Assembly: GCA_045837725.1 (NCBI GenBank)
Contig: JBEWZL010000013.1
Coordinates: 248,001-312,000, forward strand
Reading direction: 5' to 3'
DNA length: 64,000 nucleotides
DNA from: Vermamoeba vermiformis
Taxonomy: Eukaryota; Tubulinea; Echinamoebida
Of this stretch, positions 57,501-64,000 are shown in pieces (position 1 is the stretch's first letter; every line of letters begins with the position of its first letter). The notes below the pieces were generated by a model. It was not told the DNA's origin. It saw only the letters and a list, made by a program, of their open reading frames with translations, and made no database searches. A program made the position numbers and the translations under genes.

Positions 57501-60500
57501 CATTTTGACAGTGGACACGGAGCACAAGTCATTCGTGCCTGAACTCGTCAAGTTTGTGGGCCGATCAGATCTGGTCTCCGAATGGGGCATGAGTCACTCC
57601 ACCCTCGAAGACGTATGTCGCTCATATGACACTGTTGCATTGTTGCGCTGACCACTCACTCGTTCATGAATCAGGTGTTCTTGCACGTCACGAGCAAACA
57701 CAGCGAAGAAGTGCGTGAGATGCATTTGAACGACAATGTCGATGATCTGTTGCTGCAACACGACTCCGCGCACAGCATCAATGGCGTGGACGAGGACAAA
57801 GAGTCCGACAACACACACGTGCACATCGATCAGCAGCACTACCTCGATGTCTCCAAATCATTCCCATTCCGAGCACTCTTCCGCAAGAACTTCAGCTTGC
57901 AGCGCCGCCAAACATTCACCAATCTGTGTCAGATTCTCACACCTGTGCTCGTCATGGCCATATTAGTGCTCTTGCAGCTCATTATTCGCGCACAGCTCGG
58001 CGATGATTTCAACAAGCGCGAGTTGATCCCTTCAGTGCCCTTCCCGCTCAACGAGCACGGCTTGAAATCTCCATTCACTCTGCACGAGGCACAGTTCGCG
58101 CAGTACATGGAGACCGAACACTTGCAGCGCGTGTATGACTTGCGCAGCGAAGAGATGCCGCAGGACACGAACAACACGAGTGCGGCCACGTGCTTCACGT
58201 ACTTCTTGATGAGCACGGACAGCGAGGCCATGAACAGCAGTGTTGGACACGCCACAGAGGACGGGGCTCGCGCAGGACTGCTCGGTCACATTCAACAACG
58301 CGCCTGTCAGCTGCTCAACGACACCACGCTGCAAGTGCCGTTCTTTGAATCGCGCGACAGTTACGAGGACATTCAAAGCGAATTGTTTCACGACATTGTG
58401 ACGCTGAACAACCACTCGCTGACCGATGTGCAACTGCCGCCACTGCTCTATCTGTTGCCTGACGGCTACATCTCCTTCCACGAGCTCAATGTCACTGCAG
58501 CCAGGTATGTCATCGCACCATATCAATAGCGTCCGTGAGTAGCGCTCATCTGGTATTCCTAGATTGAAGTACACCATGGCTGTGAACGACAACATTGTCT
58601 ACAAATATCACCGCGCCAACAACTTTACGCGCTTAGATCTGCCAGGCAATTTGACACTCAACATACCGGGCTCATCGATCGACTTGACCGGTCAGATCTT
58701 GATCGTCAAAGAGGGTCAAATGCAGCTCTTGTCGCTGATCGATCAAGCATTCATCGCACAGCTCACTGAGCAGCATCACATTACACCGCCAGGCAACGAC
58801 ACCAGAAGTCAGTGGCTCAATGCGCGACTCGTGCAGCGCATGCCTTATTTTGCCTCGGCCAATCTCCTCGCCATCCTCGAGTACGTAGCACACCGTAACT
58901 AGATGTGTGACACCAGATCTGACTGTCTATTCAGAGCATTCGGTGCCTTCTTGTACCCCGTAGCACTGTGTCTGCAGCTGCCTATTTACATCTACTTGCT
59001 CGTGCTGGAGAAGAGTCAGAAGTTGAAGGACATGATGCAAGCACACGGCATGCAGAGTCGACACTACGTCGCGACCAATTACATCTTCTTCTACTTGCTC
59101 TACATGCTCGCGTTTGGCTTCTTGTGGCTCTCAGGACTCGCAGCGCAAATTCGATTCTTCACGCAGACAGATCCGCTGCTCTTGTTTTTGTTCTTGTTCG
59201 GCTGGGGCCACTGTCTCATTGCCCTCGCCTTCTTAATCAGCACCTTCCTCTCCTCGCCGCGGTAAGTACCACGCATTCGTGCCTCACCGTACAGCCCTAA
59301 CACAGCTGCAGAGCGAGCACATTGGTCGGCTACATCATTGCACTGCTCGGCACACTGATCGCGGAAGTCGTGTCCATTGGTATCTACGGCCCCTTTGCAT
59401 TCAGCATTGGCACGGAACTGCCCAAGTGGCTGCTCATCTGGCCGCAGTTCTCATTCGTGCGCGGCATTTATCTGCTGAATGACGCCTGTGCGCAACGTTT
59501 CTCGTGCTACGGACCTCTCTGGACCATGAGCATTGACGACGAGTTCGTGGACTGTCTTGTCTTCCTGTACGGTGCTGCACTCGTCTATGGTGCACTCGCT
59601 GTCTGTGCGCAGCGCGGATGGCGTCGTACATTCTTCTGCCAACGCGTGGTGACGAGTCATCGACCGAGCGTTGCCACACCGACGAGCAGTGGCTATGGTC
59701 AATCGCTGCAAGAAATGCCCAAAGAGAGTGACGCGCTGTTGAGTGAAGAGAATGCAGGTGCAATGGCGCAAGAAGATCCAGACTGTCGCAATGAACGCAA
59801 GCGCGTGCACGACGGTGATTATCCGAACAACGCGCCACTCGTGATTGGCGACCTGCACCACGAGTACAGCGCGAACAAGACTGCGCTGTCGAGTCTGTGT
59901 CTCGTCGTGGAAGAGGGCGAGTGCTTTGGTTTGCTCGGTGAGAACGGCGCTGGCAAGACAACGACGATTGGCATCTTGACAGGTCTCGTGACACCCACTG
60001 CGGGCTGGGCCATGGTGGCAGGCTACGATGTGACGACAGACCTGCCCAATGTGCAGCGTCGCATTGGTGTTTGTCCGCAATTCGATGTGTTGTGGGACAC
60101 CCTCACCGTCGAAGAACACTTGCTGTTCTATGCACGTCTCAAAGGCATCACGCCCAGCCACGAGAAAGTGCACGTGCACAAGTTGTTGCAGCAAGTCGGA
60201 CTGTTCAATGTGCGCACGAGACTCGCGGGCAATTTGAGCGGTGGCATGAAGCGACGTCTGAGTGTCGCTATCGCCCTCGTGGGTGACAGTCGCATAGTGT
60301 TCTTAGACGAGCCCACGACAGGTCTCGATCCAGCCAGTCGTCGCCAGTTGTGGGACATCATCTTGGCTGCTCGCAGAGGGCGCGCCGTGTTGTTGACCAC
60401 GCACTCCATGGAAGAAGCTGAAATCTTGTGCACACGCATTGGTATACTCGCCAAGGGTGTGTTGTGTTGTCTCGGCACGCAGCAGCACCTTAAGAACACC

Positions 60501-60806
60501 TACGGCGAGGGCTTCCGATTGCAGATCAACTTCGATGTGCGCGAAGAAGAACGAGCGCGGGAATTTATTTTGAAGACATTTGACAGCGCCACCATGCTCG
60601 CAACATTCAAGGGCACTGAAGAGTATCAACTCGACAAAGACACGCCAGTGCATCGTGTGTTCGCGGTCATGGAGAAGTTCGCTGCTCGCCACGGCATTAT
60701 TGATTGGAGCATCACGCAGATCGGACTGTTGGACGTGTTCCAAAAGATTGTTGCAGCATCGCACTTTTTGGACCCGAGTGAAGAAGACATTTTCACGACA
60801 GTATAA
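54501..60806 (+). CDS. Full-length ABCA-type lipid transporter
   Basis: Fifteen exons (starts 54501, 54744, 54965, 55368, 55468, 55744, 56260, 56426, 56722, 57080, 57430, 57675, 58563, 58935, 59312) give about 1,826 residues. ABCA proteins extrude or flip lipids. There are two halves. Each has a first membrane helix, a large extracellular loop, a membrane block and a nucleotide-binding domain. NBD1: Walker A GHNGAGKTT near 575, split by an intron after the Lys, signature FSGGMKRR, Walker B IIFMDEPTTGLDP. NBD2: GENGAGKTT near 1541, LSGGMKRRLS, IVFLDEPTTGLDP. Intron 1 (122 bp) uses acceptor GAATAG. Which ABCA subtype it matches cannot be told by eye. Confidence 0.95.
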
Positions 60807-61124
60807 GAAACTAGGTCATTGTACAGCGGATCATGTAAATTTAAAACTTTTATTATGACTGGCCTTTACAATCGAAATGCTGCGTAAATGAAAATTCTTA
60901 ATACAATTTAATTGTGAAAGCATCAAGGATCACACGGAAGATATAATTTGTTGCCTAAAATAGTTCAAAAGCCATAAAAAGCAAATTTAAATTGTTTTCA
61001 CGTGTCAGAAAAATTCGTCACACGTGATCGACGGGATTTAAATAAACAAGGCAATTGACCGCCATTTTCTATGCACTACAGCTTTCGACAAGACACAAGA
61101 CTCGAACACTGATCAATAGTCATT
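60807..61124. other. Intergenic spacer, ABCA to F-box gene
   Basis: 318 bp, AT-rich. Two CACGTG sites sit at about 61000 and 61022, roughly 100 bp before the F-box start, and may belong to its promoter. Nothing else was recognised. Confidence 0.5.
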
Positions 61125-62305
61125 ATGGCGAGTGCATCGATTACTATGCGAAATCCGAGAAAGCGACTTTGTCCTTTCCTTGATTCAGTACAACCGAGCA
61201 AGAAACTCCGATCTGAGTGCCCTAGCTCATCGGACTCGCATGTATCGATGTTCTGCCTTCTGCCTGATGAAATTGTGGTCGAGGTATGTTTCGGTTTTTT
61301 GTTTTTTAGCGGATCCCAGCTTTATCGACTCATAACAAATCATATCCCCAACACCTTATGTTGTATGAAGTGCATACATTCATTTAATTTGAATAATTCC
61401 GCAAAAAAAGTGGATCACTGACAAGTTTTTTTTTCGATCCAGATTTTGCGCTTCATTTCATGTCCGCACGATTTGCAATCAGTGTCCAGTGTCTGTCGAC
61501 AATTCTCCAAGCTACATCATGAATCCTCGCTCTGGCGAGACTTGTGTAATGTCAAATTTCCATGGCTCACTACGGAACAAACCGAAAAGCCTATTGAAGA
61601 AGATTGGAAGTCCTATTTTATTCGCTTATATCGTATGCCTGTATTCTCCAACGATAGAGAAAGACTCCGAGATGCATTCTCAGCCCTTCGACGTCTGGGC
61701 ATTACCGCCAAGATGTAAGTCTACCAGTACAAAGCGGACTTTTAGTCCAAGTGGATCGGTACACCCAAATCAAATATATACTCATCGTTTTTAAATCAAG
61801 GATTAAGGATACGTTTCTTATCCTTACCGTAAATTTGAAGCGAGAAAATCCGGAACCCATTACTACTATAGTTTTTTTTTTTTTTTTTTTTTTTAATAGC
61901 TAAAAATAGACCTCAAAAAAATAGCATCCACTCCGATTTCACGGTGACAACCTGTCGCGTCTGGATACTGAGATTTATTTCCTTTATAGGTCATTTTCAT
62001 GTTGCTCAAATTGCGGATGGAGGGAAGTCAAGCAAGGCCGTCGCGGCACCGTGTTCTGGCACATGGGCATGGACAAGGCTTTCAAACAACGTCGTCTCGT
62101 TAGCAAATTAGCTCTTGCTTGGCGCGGCAACAAACAACTCATCTGCGATGTACTGAGCTCGCGTGGCCTTAATGTCGAAGTACCTCTCGACAACAGCACG
62201 CCGATCTTTGTACATCCTCAGCCACGCCACTACGTGCCTAATTATGAGTGCTATTCACTATCGGATGAGTACGTCAGCGATGGTGAGTGCTGCGATGACG
62301 ATTAA
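61125..62305 (+). CDS. F-box protein with Cys-rich C-terminal domain
   Basis: Three exons (61125-61283, 61443-61714, 61990-62305) give 248 residues. F-box proteins bring substrates to SCF ubiquitin ligases by binding Skp1. The motif begins at LPDEIVVEILRFIS and continues through SVSSVCRQFSKLHHESSLWRDLC. The C-terminal exon encodes CCSNCGWREVKQG, a possible zinc-ribbon half, and an acidic end. The usual substrate domains (LRR, WD40, Kelch) are absent. The second intron is 275 bp, long for this locus, and holds a T-tract of about 26 bp near 61870. Confidence 0.8.
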
Positions 62306-62399
62306 TAGTGCATTGTTCGTCATTGTCGCCTAGTAATTGTAAATATGTATCCGGGTATTGAATAAATTCCTCTTTGTGACACGAAATCTTTAATTGTAA

Positions 62400-62888
62400 T
62401 TAATTAAATACAGCTGACACTTGTTCAATTACTGTTAATGCGTCACTCCAATCCGTAGATGACTGAATTGGGCCTTTCTCTCCTTCGGCAGTACGAATCT
62501 CTTCCTGGTTGCGAACGCACGATCAGCTTTGTCAAAGCCATTCAATAATTACTCACCATATGATCTCTAATATCATTCAGTGCTGTCTCTAATCTATTTC
62601 TGCTGTCTGTGATCATTGTCAATGATTCCCCGAGAACTTCTTCCTAATTATTGTATCAATATTTAATTTAATTTCTAATATATCAAATACCTGTTTTTTA
62701 ATTGTGTAGGAATCGGCACCCTCTTGTTTTAATTTTTCAATCTTTTCTTGAATTTGTTTCTCTTCTTTTTTGTAATATTCGAGATCCTTGTTCAATCTGA
62801 CGTCATTAATTATTATGGCCTAATATATTTTCCCCTACCTCTTGCACGTTCCAGTCTTAATCTTTAGTTTCTTTTGCAAGTCAGCCAT
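62400..62888 (-). CDS. TBCA: Tubulin-folding cofactor A
   Basis: Four exons (62888-62839, 62796-62691, 62643-62557, 62504-62400) give 115 residues; human TBCA has 108. Cofactor A captures beta-tubulin after release from the chaperonin. The three-helix pattern is visible: KKLKIKTGTCKRL, KQIQEKIEKLKQEGADSYTIKKQ in two parts, and EEVLGESLTMITDSRNRLETAL. A short upstream ATG frame (63018 to 62881) overlaps the 5' leader and is probably not translated as a gene. Confidence 0.92.
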
Positions 62889-63046
62889 GTTTGGACAGTT
62901 GATCCTTATTTGAAATAAAATGGCGGGTTTCTGAAGCACAGAGAATTCTTTCTTCAATGACATTGTGCTTATTGTCAAAGAGCACTAGAAGCACTTGTAA
63001 ATACTCACTTGCCATGTTTATTTGATACAGATACTCGATGTTCAGG

Positions 63047-63665
63047 TTACATCTGCACACGGCGCAAGACCGCTGCAGTGAGGTGGTCCAAAGACTGCGC
63101 GCCATCGAGCAGTGTGATGTCGTCGAGCTGTGCAAGGTGTTCTAAGTACCGTTCATAGCCTGGCCACACGCACAAGTCAAAGTAGGCTCTGTTCTCACGC
63201 AGCCAGTCATCGCGTGTCAATCGTCGTGTCAAACAGGTCTCTCTATCAATGCTGATCATATACTTGACTGCGCACAGATCCAGCACGCGTCTGTCATAGT
63301 ACAACATGTTGCCTTCAACGACAATCACTCGCTCTGGATGTTGGTGCTTTAAATCGATTATTGTTTGAACCATCCGATCAAAGTCGATAGCCGAAGGATC
63401 GTCCCAGTCGTCAAATTGTTCTACTTTCTTGAATCCAGCAGACTAAAATAGAAAAAAGAAAATATTAATTCAACGGTTACAGCCCTGCACAATTGAATAT
63501 AATTTATTATTGAAAAAATATGATTTTTTATTATACAATTGACAACTTTACCTTGTAATAATCATCCTGGGAAATTAAAACAGCATCTACACCGCTGCTC
63601 GCACTTATGCGCTTTGCAATTGTTGATTTACCACTACATGTAGCCCCACCAATTCCTATTATCAT
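63047..63665 (-). CDS. NMRK1: Nicotinamide riboside kinase
   Basis: Two exons (63665-63552, 63442-63047) give 169 residues. The enzyme phosphorylates nicotinamide riboside to NMN, an NAD salvage route. The P-loop is GATCSGKS (residues 7-14), LISQDDYYK follows as in the NRK family, VIVVEGNMLYYD is the Walker B-like strand, and the LID/base region has RRLTRDD and YFDLCVWPGYERYL. The protein is shorter than human NMRK1 (199). Uridine kinase is the main alternative, but the VWP block favours NMRK1. Confidence 0.88.
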
Positions 63666-63770
63666 GCTAAGGCATTCACACGACGTATCTTGTTGGGGGG
63701 CTCGGGACTAAAATTGGTTTGAGAAAAATTCTGGATTAGTTATCACACAAACTTCACACTAACGCAACAA
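63666..63770. promoter_or_regulatory. 105-bp divergent spacer, NMRK1 / last gene
   Basis: Two starts diverge across 105 bp with a G-run (GGGGGG) near 63695. No other element was recognised. Confidence 0.3.
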
Positions 63771-64000
63771 ATGGAGAAAGACGAGCCCAAAGTTTATGAA
63801 AATGAGATATTTAAAGTTTACGAGGTCGCAGGCCAGCGCTGGGACAGCTTTCTAGAGAAGTTTAGGCAGACTACCAAAACGCAAGTTGAATTAATAACTC
63901 AGGTAGGGATATTTGCCTATAAATTTATTAAATTAATAATATATAAAAGGAAATCGTGTTCCCAGAAGATAAGAAGCAAGTGTGTTTTTTGTTACGTAAC
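63771..64000 (+). CDS. 5' end of an unrecognised gene
   Basis: Exon 1 (63771-63902, 44 codons) begins MEKDEPKVYENEIFKVYE and is followed by a GTAGGG donor. A second exon starts near 63950 in phase 0 with EIVFPEDKK and runs to the window edge. The visible 60 residues are charged and helical, with no motif that names a family. Confidence 0.5.
   Translation, partial: MEKDEPKVYENEIFKVYEVAGQRWDSFLEKFRQTTKTQVELITQVGIFAYKFIKLIIYKRKSCSQKIRSKCVFCYV

Noticed and set aside
30289-58930. AGATCTG/CGATCTG words near many gene starts as a second motif
   Set aside because: They looked frequent but I did not count them reliably, and many fall in coding sequence. No claim is made.
62881-63018. Small minus-strand gene between NMRK1 and TBCA
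   Set aside because: A 46-codon frame that overlaps the TBCA start. Better read as TBCA 5' leader with an upstream ATG.

Overview
The window is nuclear DNA of a eukaryote with a compact genome. It holds about 31 protein genes in 64 kb on both strands. Intergenic gaps are mostly 50-300 bp, and most introns are 45-60 bp with GTAAGT or GTACGT donors. TAA, TAG and TGA all act as stops, so the standard code fits. The gene set is opisthokont-like: CHMP7, MMS19, RFC1, VPS13, an MFSD8-like transporter, Rac, PITP and a full-length ABCA. A BET protein with a BRD4-type C-terminal region points (by inference) to a holozoan, perhaps a unicellular relative of animals. No virus-like element, rRNA, tRNA or CRISPR was recognised.

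Layout. 1-8091 (minus): PH-domain gene, MMS19, RFC1. 8219-13613: CHMP7 (+), small mitochondrial protein (-), WDR4 (+), coiled-coil/BRCT protein (-). 13723-24454 (minus): a 22-exon VPS13 with one U12-type AT-AC intron. 24728-26287 (+): unrecognised gene. 26288-27784: AT-rich non-genic island. 27785-30058 (minus): a DENR-like zinc module fused to an Rnl2-type RNA ligase, then SLX9. 30325-40263 (+): POLRMT, BET protein, MFSD8-like transporter, Rac. 40633-47190: mitochondrial protein (-), PB1 protein (+), TYW1 (+), NSD-like PHD/RS protein (-). 47409-54109: GGPP synthase (+), HEMK2 (-), small basic protein (+), ataxin-10 (+), PITP (+). 54501-64000: ABCA (+), F-box protein (+), TBCA (-), NMRK1 (-), and the 5' end of one more gene (+).

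Most genes are housekeeping: replication and Fe-S assembly (RFC1, MMS19), lipid transport and membrane remodelling (VPS13, PITP, CHMP7, ABCA), tRNA and ribosome work (WDR4, TYW1, SLX9), and mitochondrial transcription (POLRMT). The two strongest unusual signals are the fusion of a DENR/Tma22 N-terminal module to an RNA ligase, next to a 40S-biogenesis gene, and an extreme excess of the palindrome CACGTG (often TCACGTGA or TGACACGTGTCA) in exons, introns and spacers. All exon joins were made by eye from splice signals, reading frame and family similarity. Coordinates may be off by a base or two.
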